A DNA stretch of 64,000 nt. Source: Lacrimispora algidixylanolytica. GTDB lineage: Bacteria; Bacillota; Clostridia; Lachnospirales; Lachnospiraceae. Position numbers and translations under genes: made by a program. Each line of letters begins with the position of its first letter. Position 1 is the first letter of the stretch. Location: the NCBI RefSeq assembly GCF_003609635.1, contig NZ_MCIA01000031.1:332701-396700 (forward strand). The letters run 5' to 3'. Positions 1 to 9,232 of the stretch are shown in pieces. The notes under the pieces were generated by a model. The model saw only the letters and a program-made list of their open reading frames with translations. It was not told the origin of the DNA and did no database searches.

Positions 1-231
1 ATCCTTGGGAGACCGTATGGACACTTCTTTCCCATTCACCGCAATCTGACCCTCATCAGGGTAATAGATTCCGGAAATCATATTCATAAGTGTTGTTTTT
101 CCGCTTCCGTTTTCCCCCAGAATCGAAAGAATTTCTCCTCTCTTTACAGATAGGCAGACTTTATCGTTGGCAGTTACCTTGCCAAACCGTTTGGTGATAT
201 TTTTAAGTTCAATGGCATAATTTTCGTTCAC
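1..231 (-). CDS. BMP-family (nucleoside/simple sugar) ABC transporter ATP-binding protein, 3' part off window
   Basis: Only the first 77 codons lie in the window. The reading begins VNENYAIELKNITKRFG and contains a Walker A motif GENGSGKTT near residues 39-47, followed by MISGIYYPDEGQI, the usual start of an ABC ATPase. I chose the GTG at 231 because GGAGG lies about 8 bases upstream and the ATG further upstream hits a stop after seven codons. It follows the BMP-type binding-protein gene on the same strand, so it should be the ATPase energising uptake of nucleosides or a related substrate, with the permease genes beyond the window edge. Family members carry two ATPase domains (about 500 residues); the second cannot be seen here. 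Confidence 0.85.
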   Translation of the reverse strand, partial: MNENYAIELKNITKRFGKVTANDKVCLSVKRGEILSILGENGSGKTTLMNMISGIYYPDEGQIAVNGKEVSIRSPKD

Positions 232-286
232 CGGGACAACCTCCGTTTCATTTTTTCCTGCTTTTCCCATTCCATTCTATAATAGC

Positions 287-320
287 AAAAAGCGGGGCCA
301 GTGTATCTGGCGCCGCTTTT
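287..320 (-). terminator. Intercistronic hairpin between binding protein and ATPase
   Basis: Read on the minus strand, AAAGCGG-C-GCCAG pairs with CTGGC-C-CCGCTTTTT over a short loop and ends in a T run. It lies just after the binding-protein stop and before the ATPase start. A leaky terminator here would give more binding protein than ATPase, a common arrangement in ABC importers (inference). Confidence 0.7.
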
Positions 321-347
321 AAGCCTGACTCATTCCCGTCTGAGCAT

Positions 348-1607
348 TTATTTATCAATGGTTGTAATGCCATCGATTAAAAGATCAAATGCTGGTGCTG
401 AACCGAATTCAGACTCATGGAAATATCCTTTGGAGACGTATTCCACGTCACTTCCATCCTTTTTATAGGTTTCAAGCTTTTTGCCGCCTACCGTAAAGGT
501 AGAAGTATCAAATACGTGAAGCGTTCCTGCTTTGATCGCATCTTCTGTTTCTTTTACTTTTTCTTCTGTTCCAGGAGCAATTGCATCTTTGTTAAGCTCT
601 GTAATGGAAACTGCTCCGTCTTTATAACCCTGACACCAGTCAGTGTCAATTGCTTTGCCGTCAATTACGCTCTGAACCGCATAGGTTACATAAGGAGCCC
701 AGTTGATGGAAGCGGAAGTAAGTGCAGTTTTCGGAGCAGTTGCAAGCATGGAGATGTTATAACCTACATCTGGAACACCAGCCGCCTCACATGCAACAGG
801 AGCACCTGTTGTATCAGCATGCTGGCTAATTAAAACACAACCATTGGAGATTAAAGCATCGGCTGCTTCCTTTTCAAGATCAAAGCTTCCCCAGCTGTTG
901 GTATACTTCACTTCCATGGTAGCCTGTGGACAAACAGAACGAACGCCAAGGAAGAAAGAACTGTATCCACTGATAACCTCTGCGTAAGGATAAGCTCCTA
1001 CATAACCGATTTTAACAGCATCTTCTTTTACTTTTCCATCCTGAATCATCTGGTTTAACTTAAGTCCAGCTACTACGCCTGATACATAACGTGATTCATA
1101 TACGTTGGTAAAATAATTGTGCATGTTGCTTAAGCCGCTTAGCTTAGCTTGATATCCGGTTGCATGACAGAACTGTACATCGGGATATTCCTTAGCAGCT
1201 TCTATAATATAGGATTCAAAACCAAAACTGTTGGCAAAAATAATGTCGCAACCCTGATCTGCAAGATCCATTGCTGCATCTTTAGCGGTCTCATCTTCTG
1301 GAACGTTCCATTTTACAATGACCTGGTCATCAGAAAGACCAAGTGCTTTCTTCATGTCCAGGGCACCATTGTAATGGGCTGCTGTATAGCTCTCGTTTTC
1401 ATCGCCGATGTAAATAAAACCTACCTTTAAATCTTCTTTGGCGACTCCGCCTTTGGGATCAGCAGATTCTGCTTTTGCGGACTCTGTTGCCTGACCTTCT
1501 GTCTTTTCTGTAGATGTAGCGGATGGGGAACCGGAGTTACCGCAGGCGGTTAATGACAGAGCCATAAGACCTGCCAGAGCCAGACCAACCAACTTCTTTG
1601 ATTTCAT
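348..1607 (-). CDS. BMP-family ABC transporter substrate-binding lipoprotein
   Basis: The 419-residue product starts with a lipoprotein signal (MKSKKLVGLALAGLMALSL, then LTAC with the lipidated Cys near residue 22) and a Ser/Thr/Glu-rich linker. The mature part has the BMP/Med fold hallmarks: KVGFIYIGDENESYTAAHYNGA near residues 61-83, GCDIIFANSFGF, and VGAYPYAEVISGYSSFFLGVRSV. Known relatives (PnrA/TmpC, BmpA) bind purine nucleosides at the outer face of the membrane. The gene heads an operon with the ATPase that follows. A ribosome site (GAGGAGG) lies before the ATG. The substrate is not fixed by what is visible; the W/D-rich pocket only suggests a nucleoside or similar ligand. Confidence 0.9.
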   Translation of the reverse strand: MKSKKLVGLALAGLMALSLTACGNSGSPSATSTEKTEGQATESAKAESADPKGGVAKEDLKVGFIYIGDENESYTAAHYNGALDMKKALGLSDDQVIVKWNVPEDETAKDAAMDLADQGCDIIFANSFGFESYIIEAAKEYPDVQFCHATGYQAKLSGLSNMHNYFTNVYESRYVSGVVAGLKLNQMIQDGKVKEDAVKIGYVGAYPYAEVISGYSSFFLGVRSVCPQATMEVKYTNSWGSFDLEKEAADALISNGCVLISQHADTTGAPVACEAAGVPDVGYNISMLATAPKTALTSASINWAPYVTYAVQSVIDGKAIDTDWCQGYKDGAVSITELNKDAIAPGTEEKVKETEDAIKAGTLHVFDTSTFTVGGKKLETYKKDGSDVEYVSKGYFHESEFGSAPAFDLLIDGITTIDK

Positions 1608-1722
1608 AACTAATCCTCCTCAAACGTGTGCACTTAGGTTGATTTTAAAATGCGTCAAAAGTCACTTTTTACCTGTCTGAGACAATTGTCAACCTTCATG
1701 AATTGTAAAAATTACATTTCCC

Positions 1723-1750
1723 AGTATAACATTCTTTTAAGGCTTGTCAA
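1723..1750 (-). promoter_or_regulatory. Sigma-A promoter of the BMP importer operon
   Basis: On the minus strand TTGACA (1745-1750) and TATACT (1723-1728) are separated by 16 bases. The leader to the ATG at 1607 is about 110 bases and contains a perfect palindrome GACAATTGTC at 1681-1690, a possible operator. I could not match the leader to a known riboswitch. Confidence 0.7.
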
Positions 1751-1870
1751 TACGAATTATGTCTTTTTTTGCACTATTTATTCTTGCCATAAGCGGGCTT
1801 AATTATCATTGATAAGCCTTGATTATATGAGGTTTTTTTAAGGGTGAAAAGTTAGGAAGTTAGGTATGAA

Positions 1871-1909
1871 AAAGCGTCCGGAGTTGCCAATTGGCATACC
1901 GGACGCTTT
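1871..1909 (-). terminator. Intrinsic terminator of the pectinase gene
   Basis: Arms AAAGCGTCCGG and CCGGACGCTTT enclose an inner palindrome TGCCAATTGGCA; on the minus strand the stem is followed by T-rich sequence. It lies immediately beyond the stop codon at 1916. Confidence 0.85.
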
Positions 1910-1915
1910 CGTCAA

Positions 1916-4900
1916 TTATTCCATAGTAAGTTGCACATTGCTAAAGGTAACATCCGCATTCCGGCTGGCAAACATGCCTGCGTAGACAAATTCGGAATCA
2001 ATGGCTGTCAGCTTAAAATCAAATCCCGCAGAAACCGGGGTATTTTCCCCATAGGTGCAGGTATAACCATCAACGCTCTTTTGAATTTTAATGGTCACCG
2101 TATCTCCAACACCATAAACCTTAGTACAGGTACTGCCCTTTTTGAGTACTCCGCTCTTTCTTGCAAAGGAGTTTGTCTGCTGGGTAGAGGCAATGTCTAA
2201 AGGACCTGCTGCCACATAATCCCCCAGCGTCTCATTGGCCGCCAGATCAAGGTATATATCATCCCTTACCATCAGCCCAAAGGAAACTTGGTTGTTTGCC
2301 ACCAGCTTATTGATCTTTACATCAGCGGTAAGGGTAAAGTTCCTATCTGCAGGAATTGCCTGGTAATACAAAGCGAGACCTTCGTTAGGGGTTGATATTT
2401 TACCAACTCCTTTTCCTGCATCCTTTGATGTAAATTCACCGGCTCTGATATGAATAGTTCCGTTTTCATCGGCATCCAGAGCAAAGTTATTCTTATTAAT
2501 ACTTTCAGCATCTCCTACATTGCCAAAAACCGTCCCTTTCCAGGAGCCAACAGACGACCATAAAGCACTGACTCCTGTGGGTCGTACATAGACACGTTCT
2601 TTATAATCCGGATTAACTGTAAGCATCTGACTGGTTGGCACCCCATAGCCAGGTCTTATGTAATTCTTAAGTGGGCTGCTGCTCTTCATCAGTTCGTCTG
2701 CCAGTAGCCAGGCATTGCATGCCGCACCATAACTATTGGTATGGGTATCGTCTATACTGATTTCCTTGGAAGAGGTCCATGCGTGACGGTTCTTTACGCC
2801 CTCTGCTCCCAACTGCTCATAGACAGCCCGGGTTCTTGCTGTAAGATCTACTACCGTTACTCCGGTACCTGCTCCCAAACTGCGAATGGCCTGAGCATAA
2901 TCGCCTCCCGGGAAATTCCCCTTATCCGTCACCTGATCAGTAGTAATGTGCCCGCTGGCACCGCTATATTTGTTGTCCTTGTTTCTTCTGACAATCGGAG
3001 TACAGAGTATAGGCGTAACTCCTGCGTCCTGTGCTTTCTTAATATATCTGGTATACAGAGAATTCTTTAAAGATCCGCTGTCTTCGATTCCACCCATGGG
3101 ATTCGTATAGCGTTCTGCTTCTGTCTTTTCATCGTTATGACCAAATCCGATCAAAAGAAAATCTCCCGGCTTCATCTCCCTTAAAAGAGTTTTATATTCC
3201 TCTGAGTCAGCAAAACTCAAAGAACTGGTTCCTGAAATTGCCAGGTTCTTTATTTTCACATTCTGCAAATAAAGGTCCAGCTTAGTTCCCCAGCCATATC
3301 TTGGATAATAGTAATCATCATGAAATGCGCTGACTGTTGAATCACCTACCACCCAAACTACGGGGCGTTCCTGAGTCCCTCCTTTTCTTGCTCCTGCATA
3401 GTGAGGCGCAAGTGCTGTCAGGGTAAGAAGTCCTTTCATATCAATGGACCCATCAGAAAGCCGTTCTGGCACTATTTTTGTATCCAGACTTTCAAACATG
3501 TCCGGGCGGATAACTTCTCCCAGGCTGTTAGCCGATTTCCCGCCATGATATAGATAGTTGTTATCGGTATAGATCTCTCCAGCATCCTGACCGTTTAAAT
3601 CAATTTGTTCCTCCACGTCAAGGAATTTATCCCGGTATGAGATCAGACCGTCGGCCTTAAAGGCAGTGGTAATTCCTTTGTTGCTGTATAAGGCCACATT
3701 TGCACCTTCATTGTTGTAGGAAATAGAACGGTAGACTTCAATATCCGGGCAGGAATTAGAATCAATTCCTTTCGCCTTATTCTCGTAAGATATGCTGTTT
3801 TTCAGCACATGATGACCGGATAATCCGGAGCCACCCAACTTAAAGCCGTTTCCATTTCCGGCATCAATTACTTGTCCGTCTTTGATAATATAGCCATTTT
3901 TGTATGCCACACAATTCTCAATGGTGACAGAACCAATGATACCACTTCCTACCTTCGCAAACAAATCCCAACCATCATCGGCATTATAGCTGGCAATGCA
4001 TCCGTCAAATACATTTCCTTCCCCGCAGGTAAGCTTTGCCGCAAATCCATCGGCATCTTCCATGGCGGCATCCGCATTATTATAGGAATTGCAGTTTAAA
4101 ATCAAGTTATTGGAGGGCCACTTTTCAAAAGATTCGTTGGAGGTACCGCTAATCTGTATTCCAGTATTTCCGTTGTTATAAGCGTTTACCAGCTCTATCT
4201 TATTGAAATTGCCTGCTACCTGAAGACCACACTTTAAATCCTTAGTCCCTGTCATATCAATATTTTTCAGATGCCACCAGCTTCCCCACAACTGAAAACC
4301 AGAACCCTGCCTCTGAAAATCAAACACAGCACGACCGCTCTCAGATGGATCTGTCTCCAAACCGATCATCTGGTCAGATGACCCGTCAATCCCTCTTTCA
4401 ATCTTAAGGTTTGTAAGAGGGTAACTGCCTGGCGCAAGATAAATGTTTTGACCCGGCTTTGCATATTTTACCGCCTCCTCTAGAGCAAGGGGAGAGTTCT
4501 TACTTCCATCTCCGTCAGCCGTCCCCTGAGGTGATACGTAGATCACAGAATCCGGGTATGACTTATAGATAATAGTTTTTGCGATGACCTGTGTATCATA
4601 AGACTTAAGCTTAGTATAGGCCGCGGGCTCATAGGCATTATCCGGGGTAAATACCATGGACACCTGATTCTCTCCTTTGGAAAGGTAGAGAGGCTGTATT
4701 ACTTCTTGTCCGGCCTTTACCGTTAAAGACTGCATAGACATTCCGTTTAACTTTGGAGTTACCCAGCCGTCTGCATTGGCAAGAAATACGGTCTTATAGT
4801 AGCCCGTTGCTGAGGTGGAAGCTGAGGTAATCTGATAATCTGGCTCCACATACTTAATGGGGTGAGGCTGAGCCGGTGGATCTGTTTTTCTGTCAGTCAC

Positions 4901-5746
4901 CGAAAATTCAATATTAGAAAACGTTGCATTGCAGCCTCTTGCTACAGCGAGTCCCACATAAATCTTATCTTTTACAATCCGGCATAGCGGATCCGGCTTA
5001 CCATCTAGGTAGTATACCTTTTCCACTGTTTCCCCTTTATCATTAATATAGGAAGAATGATATCCCGTATTGGTACGTTTTAATATCATGGTATAGGTTT
5101 CCCCTGCCTTAATTAAGCGGGATTTGTCAAGAACTCCATCCTCTACTGTAAAGCTGTTCTTTGCTGGTGCGTTTTCCGTGGAGCTGATTCCCGTAAAGAA
5201 ACGGTATCCAAGTCCATCTTTTAAGCTTTTGACTTCTCCTTCATCCGTCGTATAGCTTAACTTTGTCCCTATGGCAGCCATGGAATTGGTGTAAAATGGT
5301 TTGTCGCTGACTTTGTTTTCCCCTATGGAGTCTCTTGCCAACAAGGCAAATCCTTCTTGCCCATCTGGTGAGGTATTCACATAATCAATGGTTACATCTG
5401 CTTTTAAGGTGAAGTTTTCATTTTCAGGGTCAATGGTTGTATAATAATAGGAAATTCCATCATAACCATCGGTAGATACAAACTTGCCGCCTTTTTTATC
5501 AATGCTTCCGTCTTGTTTTACGGAACAAGATGTCAGGCTGACACCTGATTCTATGGAGCCACCTTCCTTCATGGTATTGACACTGCCCGTGGATGTTCCA
5601 AAATATGTAAATGTCCACGGGTTTTTCACGGTCCCATCTGAGGTCTTGGGCGCAGATGCCCACGAAGCACTGCCTGCGGTTATCACGGATAAACTGCAAA
5701 GGCAGCAAAAAGTCAGAATCTTTGTTAAGCTTTTTCTTCTCATCAT
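1916..5746 (-). CDS. Secreted multidomain pectinase: PL9-type pectate lyase plus CE12-type (SGNH) esterase
   Basis: This 1276-residue exported protein has a signal peptide (to about residue 31). Residues about 36-290 form an accessory module, followed by a beta-sandwich-like linker to about 405. A right-handed beta-helix at about 405-770 has the PL9 calcium/catalytic signatures DADGFAAKL near 562 and DDGWDLF near 589. An SGNH esterase at about 795-1040 has GDST near 801 and DDTH near 997, as in rhamnogalacturonan acetylesterases. Residues about 1060-1276 repeat the N-terminal module: both contain NFTLxADV, F-S-N and R-D-x-I segments. It should cut and deacetylate pectin outside the cell. AAGGAGG lies 2 bases before the first ATG and 5 before the second, so translation may start one codon later. 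A cre-like palindrome lies upstream. Confidence 0.85.
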   Translation of the reverse strand: MMRRKSLTKILTFCCLCSLSVITAGSASWASAPKTSDGTVKNPWTFTYFGTSTGSVNTMKEGGSIESGVSLTSCSVKQDGSIDKKGGKFVSTDGYDGISYYYTTIDPENENFTLKADVTIDYVNTSPDGQEGFALLARDSIGENKVSDKPFYTNSMAAIGTKLSYTTDEGEVKSLKDGLGYRFFTGISSTENAPAKNSFTVEDGVLDKSRLIKAGETYTMILKRTNTGYHSSYINDKGETVEKVYYLDGKPDPLCRIVKDKIYVGLAVARGCNATFSNIEFSVTDRKTDPPAQPHPIKYVEPDYQITSASTSATGYYKTVFLANADGWVTPKLNGMSMQSLTVKAGQEVIQPLYLSKGENQVSMVFTPDNAYEPAAYTKLKSYDTQVIAKTIIYKSYPDSVIYVSPQGTADGDGSKNSPLALEEAVKYAKPGQNIYLAPGSYPLTNLKIERGIDGSSDQMIGLETDPSESGRAVFDFQRQGSGFQLWGSWWHLKNIDMTGTKDLKCGLQVAGNFNKIELVNAYNNGNTGIQISGTSNESFEKWPSNNLILNCNSYNNADAAMEDADGFAAKLTCGEGNVFDGCIASYNADDGWDLFAKVGSGIIGSVTIENCVAYKNGYIIKDGQVIDAGNGNGFKLGGSGLSGHHVLKNSISYENKAKGIDSNSCPDIEVYRSISYNNEGANVALYSNKGITTAFKADGLISYRDKFLDVEEQIDLNGQDAGEIYTDNNYLYHGGKSANSLGEVIRPDMFESLDTKIVPERLSDGSIDMKGLLTLTALAPHYAGARKGGTQERPVVWVVGDSTVSAFHDDYYYPRYGWGTKLDLYLQNVKIKNLAISGTSSLSFADSEEYKTLLREMKPGDFLLIGFGHNDEKTEAERYTNPMGGIEDSGSLKNSLYTRYIKKAQDAGVTPILCTPIVRRNKDNKYSGASGHITTDQVTDKGNFPGGDYAQAIRSLGAGTGVTVVDLTARTRAVYEQLGAEGVKNRHAWTSSKEISIDDTHTNSYGAACNAWLLADELMKSSSPLKNYIRPGYGVPTSQMLTVNPDYKERVYVRPTGVSALWSSVGSWKGTVFGNVGDAESINKNNFALDADENGTIHIRAGEFTSKDAGKGVGKISTPNEGLALYYQAIPADRNFTLTADVKINKLVANNQVSFGLMVRDDIYLDLAANETLGDYVAAGPLDIASTQQTNSFARKSGVLKKGSTCTKVYGVGDTVTIKIQKSVDGYTCTYGENTPVSAGFDFKLTAIDSEFVYAGMFASRNADVTFSNVQLTME

Positions 5747-5845
5747 ATCCTCCTTACACTAAAATAGCACAAAAAATAAACCCCGATATTGTAAAACTGT
5801 CCGGACATTTCAGACGTTTGCTCGAGTGATGTTCTAGATATTCTT

Positions 5846-5861
5846 GTGTAAGCGCTTACAC
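5846..5861. promoter_or_regulatory. Perfect 16-bp palindrome, cre/LacI-type operator
   Basis: GTGTAAGCGCTTACAC is a perfect inverted repeat and fits the catabolite-responsive-element consensus (TG-AA-CG-T--CA type). It sits about 15 bases downstream of the proposed -10 of the pectinase gene, a place where bound CcpA or another LacI-family protein would block transcription. It also lies in the divergent region upstream of pyrG but is about 200 bases from that promoter. Confidence 0.65.
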
Positions 5862-5876
5862 TGTGTAACATATACA

Positions 5877-5905
5877 ATATTATCATACATTCTTTTGTTT
5901 TTCAA
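5877..5905 (-). promoter_or_regulatory. Probable promoter of the pectinase gene
   Basis: On the minus strand TTGAAA (5900-5905) and TAATAT (5877-5882) are 17 bases apart. The -10 match is moderate. The position, just upstream of the cre-like palindrome, supports the call. Confidence 0.4.
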
Positions 5906-6119
5906 TCCAATATGCACTATAACTTTCGCTCATTTTTCTTTTTTTGTATCATTTATCATGATATCCGCATTATTTTTCGGTTAACGTAAACATTAAAATT
6001 ACCATCACTTTACAATATTAGTTTTTTTCAAAAAAGCTGGATTTTTCCTTCGATTAGATGTATAATTCTTTTTTTGAAAACATCCCCATACCAACACCAC
6101 AGAAGGAGGTTACACTGTT

Positions 6120-7721
6120 ATGTCAGTGAAATACGTATTTGTCACCGGAGGAGTTGTGTCCGGACTTGGCAAAGGTATTACCGCAGCATCGCTTGGACGA
6201 CTATTAAAAGCTCGAGGCTATAATGTCACCATGCAAAAATTTGATCCTTATATTAATATCGATCCTGGTACCATGAACCCCGTTCAGCATGGAGAAGTTT
6301 TCGTCACAGAAGATGGAGTTGAAACAGACCTAGATCTTGGTCACTATGAACGTTTTATCGATGAAAATCTAACTAAGAATTCCAATGTTACAACTGGAAA
6401 AGTTTATTGGACCGTATTGACCCGCGAACGCCGCGGAGACTTCGGGGGAGGCACCGTACAGGTAATCCCTCATATTACCGACGAAATAAAGAGTCGCTTT
6501 CATCAAAACCACAATTCCACGGAAACAGACATTGCTATCATAGAAGTCGGTGGAACGGTAGGCGACATTGAAAGCCAACCTTTTTTAGAGGCAATTCGCC
6601 AATTCCAACATGAAGTAGGCCACGAAAACGCGATTCTAATTCACGTGACCCTGGTTCCATATCTGAAAGTTTCCGAAGAACTTAAAACCAAACCGACCCA
6701 GGCCAGTGTAAAAGATTTACAGGGAATGGGTATCCAGCCCGACATCATCGTATGCCGTTCCGAGCTGCCCCTTGATGATGGAATTCGAAGCAAAATCGCA
6801 CAATTCTGTAATGTTCCCAAGACTCACGTAATCCCAAACCTTGATGTTGAGGTATTATATGAACTTCCCCTTGTTATGGAAGAAGAAAATCTGGCTCAGG
6901 TCGCATGCGAAAGCTTAAAGCTTCCTTGTCCTACTCCCGATCTTACGGAATGGACTGCTATGATTGATAATTGGAAACATCCAGAAAAGGAAGTGACCAT
7001 TGCTTTAGTTGGCAAATACATTCAGCTTCATGACGCATATATTTCCGTTGTGGAAAGCTTAAAACACGGTGGCGTTTATAACCGTGCAGATGTTACCATT
7101 AAATGGGTGGATTCTGAACTCGTTACGAACGAGAATGCAGAAGAATATTTCAGTGATGTCAATGGAATTCTTGTTCCAGGTGGCTTTGGAAGCCGCGGAA
7201 TCGAAGGTAAAATTTCTTCCATTCAATATGCCCGTGAACATAACATTCCTTTCCTTGGTATTTGCCTTGGCATGCAGATGGCCATCGTGGAATTTGCCCG
7301 TAATGTAATTGGATTTTCTGATGCACATACTGCAGAGCTTGATATGGATACCACTCATCCTGTCATTAGCTTAATGCCAGATCAAAATGATGTTGAGGAC
7401 ATCGGCGGAACACTCCGTCTTGGTTCTTATCCTTGTGTCCTGGACAAGTCTTCCAAATCATATCAGGTATATGGAGAAGAGCTGATTCACGAGCGTCACA
7501 GACACCGCTATGAAGTGAACAATGATTATCGAGAAGATTTAAGCAATGCTGGTATGAAGCTTTCTGGTATCTCTCCTGATGGAAGAATTGTGGAGATGGT
7601 AGAAATTCCAGCTCATCCATGGTTCGTAGCCACCCAGGCTCACCCAGAATTTAAATCAAGACCAAATAGACCACATCCTCTGTTCCGCGAATTTATCCGG
7701 GCGGCGGTTGAAAATAAATAA
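6120..7721 (+). CDS. pyrG: CTP synthase (glutamine-hydrolysing)
   Basis: The 533-residue product makes CTP from UTP, ATP and glutamine in the cytoplasm. The N-terminal synthetase begins [21 protein letters not shown] and continues with the conserved [15 protein letters not shown]. The C-terminal class I glutamine amidotransferase has FLGICLGMQ with its catalytic Cys near residue 382, and a His-Pro-Glu (AHPEF) near the end. Length is normal for the family. AAGGAGG lies just upstream of the ATG. The gene is alone, divergent from the pectinase and closed by its own terminator. A TATAAT at 6061-6066 is a likely -10, but its -35 is poor. I do not see the initial GGGC run used for pyrG attenuation in Bacillus near the expected start of transcription. 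Confidence 0.98.
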   Translation: MSVKYVFVTGGVVSGLGKGITAASLGRLLKARGYNVTMQKFDPYINIDPGTMNPVQHGEVFVTEDGVETDLDLGHYERFIDENLTKNSNVTTGKVYWTVLTRERRGDFGGGTVQVIPHITDEIKSRFHQNHNSTETDIAIIEVGGTVGDIESQPFLEAIRQFQHEVGHENAILIHVTLVPYLKVSEELKTKPTQASVKDLQGMGIQPDIIVCRSELPLDDGIRSKIAQFCNVPKTHVIPNLDVEVLYELPLVMEEENLAQVACESLKLPCPTPDLTEWTAMIDNWKHPEKEVTIALVGKYIQLHDAYISVVESLKHGGVYNRADVTIKWVDSELVTNENAEEYFSDVNGILVPGGFGSRGIEGKISSIQYAREHNIPFLGICLGMQMAIVEFARNVIGFSDAHTAELDMDTTHPVISLMPDQNDVEDIGGTLRLGSYPCVLDKSSKSYQVYGEELIHERHRHRYEVNNDYREDLSNAGMKLSGISPDGRIVEMVEIPAHPWFVATQAHPEFKSRPNRPHPLFREFIRAAVENK

Positions 7722-7738
7722 ATATTACCCCACGAACG

Positions 7739-7782
7739 ATGGAGTTCAGATTCTCTCTAGGAGAACTGAGCTCCATTTTATT
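7739..7782 (+). terminator. Intrinsic terminator of pyrG
   Basis: ATGGAG-TT-CAG-A-TTCTC pairs with GAGAA-CT-GAG-CTCCAT, followed by TTTATT, 18 bases after the pyrG stop. Confidence 0.8.
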
Positions 7783-7830
7783 GTGAAAAAAGGAATTTAC
7801 TTTAAATTCTTATTTTCTTTTGATTTTTTC

Positions 7831-7858
7831 TTGCACTTTTCTCATCTTCTGTTATAAT
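7831..7858 (+). promoter_or_regulatory. Sigma-A promoter of the liv operon
   Basis: TTGCAC (7831-7836) and TATAAT (7853-7858) are separated by 16 bases, about 70 bases upstream of the binding-protein ATG, which has AAAGGAGGATAT as its ribosome site. Confidence 0.75.
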
Positions 7859-7929
7859 ATAATGCAACGTGTGTCTACAGGGAAGACAGTTGTATTCACA
7901 GGGGATACACTTAAAGGAGGATATGTATT

Positions 7930-9111
7930 ATGAAATTAAAAAAGGTTTTCGCTCTTACTCTTGCTGCTTGCTTAAGCGCAACTCTCATTGCCGGTTGCAG
8001 CAACTCAGGTTCCTCAGGATCTTCAAACAACGGTGAAAAGGTCATTAGAATTGGTGTTTTTGAGCCAACCACTGGAGAAAACGGCGGCGGCGGCTTCCAG
8101 GAAGTATTAGGCGTACGATATGCCAACCAAGTTCACCCAACCGTAAAGATCGGTGGAGAGGAATATAAAGTTGAATTAGTTGAAGTAGATAATAAATCCG
8201 ATAAGACAGAAGCTGTCAATGCAGCACAGAAGCTTGTAAGCCAGAAAGTATCTGCAGTCATCGGAAGCTACGGTTCTGGTGTTTCTATCGCTGCTGGACA
8301 GATTTTCGCAGATGCCAAGATTCCTGCCATTGGTGCTTCCTGTACCAATCCTCAGGTAACTCAGGGAAATGAATATTACTTCCGTGTATGCTTCCTGGAT
8401 CCTTTTCAGGGAACCGTTATGGCAAACTATGCAAATGATAACGGTGCAAAGAAAGCAGCCATCGTCACACAGCTTGGTGATGACTACTCTTCCGGGCTTG
8501 GTTCATTCTTTAAGACCTCCTTTACAAAGCTTGGCGGAACCGTTGTAAGTGAAGAACAGTTCCAGACCAACCAGACAGACTTTAAAGCAATCCTTACAAA
8601 TATCAAGGCGCAAAACCCAGACATCATTTTTGCACCATCCTCTATCACCTCTGCTCCACTGATCATTAAGCAGGCTCGTGAGCTTGGAATCACTGCTATT
8701 ATTGCTGCTGGAGATACTTGGGAGAATTCAACTGTCATCGAAAATGCTGGAGCTTCTGCTGATGGCATCGTTCTATCCACTTTCTTTGATGAAGCGAAAC
8801 CTGCTAACGATGAGGCTGCCTCCTTTATCTCTGGTTTCAAAACCTACTTAAAGGAACAGAAGCAGGATGAAATCATACCAGCCGTATCAGCTCTTGGTTA
8901 TGATGCTTACTTAAGTGCATGTAAGGCAATTGAAACTGCCGGCTCTGCTGATGGTGAGAAAATCAAAGATGCCTTAAAGGGAGTATCCATTGAAGGCGTT
9001 ACCGGAAATATCTCCTTTGATGAAAACGGAGATGCAAAAAAGGATATGGCATTTATCAAAACCGTAGAAAATGGCAAATTCAAATTTTTAACAACAACTT
9101 CCGTAAAATAA
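7930..9111 (+). CDS. livK: Branched-chain amino acid-type ABC transporter substrate-binding lipoprotein
   Basis: The 393-residue product has a lipoprotein signal with LIAGC (Cys near residue 23) and a Ser/Gly linker. It is a type I periplasmic-binding fold of the Leu/Ile/Val family: IRIGVFEPTTGENGGGG, VEVDNKSDKTEAVNAAQKLVSQKVSAVIGSYGSG, and PDIIFAPSSITSAPLIIKQARELGI are typical. It should capture branched-chain or related amino acids outside the membrane and deliver them to LivHM. It is the first gene of livKHMGF and is separated from livH by a terminator-like hairpin, so it is probably made in excess. Specificity (Leu/Ile/Val versus other amides or amino acids) cannot be read directly. Confidence 0.9.
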   Translation: MKLKKVFALTLAACLSATLIAGCSNSGSSGSSNNGEKVIRIGVFEPTTGENGGGGFQEVLGVRYANQVHPTVKIGGEEYKVELVEVDNKSDKTEAVNAAQKLVSQKVSAVIGSYGSGVSIAAGQIFADAKIPAIGASCTNPQVTQGNEYYFRVCFLDPFQGTVMANYANDNGAKKAAIVTQLGDDYSSGLGSFFKTSFTKLGGTVVSEEQFQTNQTDFKAILTNIKAQNPDIIFAPSSITSAPLIIKQARELGITAIIAAGDTWENSTVIENAGASADGIVLSTFFDEAKPANDEAASFISGFKTYLKEQKQDEIIPAVSALGYDAYLSACKAIETAGSADGEKIKDALKGVSIEGVTGNISFDENGDAKKDMAFIKTVENGKFKFLTTTSVK

Positions 9112-9145
9112 CAGCATACATTGCAATGATACTAACATCACAAAA

Positions 9146-9178
9146 TGAGTGGGGACGTATTTCCTTCCCCACTCGTTC
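9146..9178 (+). terminator. Intercistronic hairpin between livK and livH
   Basis: GAGTGGGGA (9147-9155) pairs with TCCCCACTC (9166-9174), followed by GTTCCATTT. The stem lies in the 121-base gap after livK and probably lowers read-through into the membrane and ATPase genes. Confidence 0.65.
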
Positions 9179-9232
9179 CATTTGTAACAGGTACTTTACT
9201 ACATACTTCTCAGATAGGAGGCATTTCGCCAC

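Noticed and set aside
1608..1722. Riboswitch (purine class) in the BMP importer leader
   Set aside because: The leader has a palindrome, but I could not fold the three-helix purine aptamer with its conserved loop sequences.
6060..6119. PyrG reiterative-transcription attenuator
   Set aside because: The expected GGGC at the transcription start and a following terminator stem are absent.
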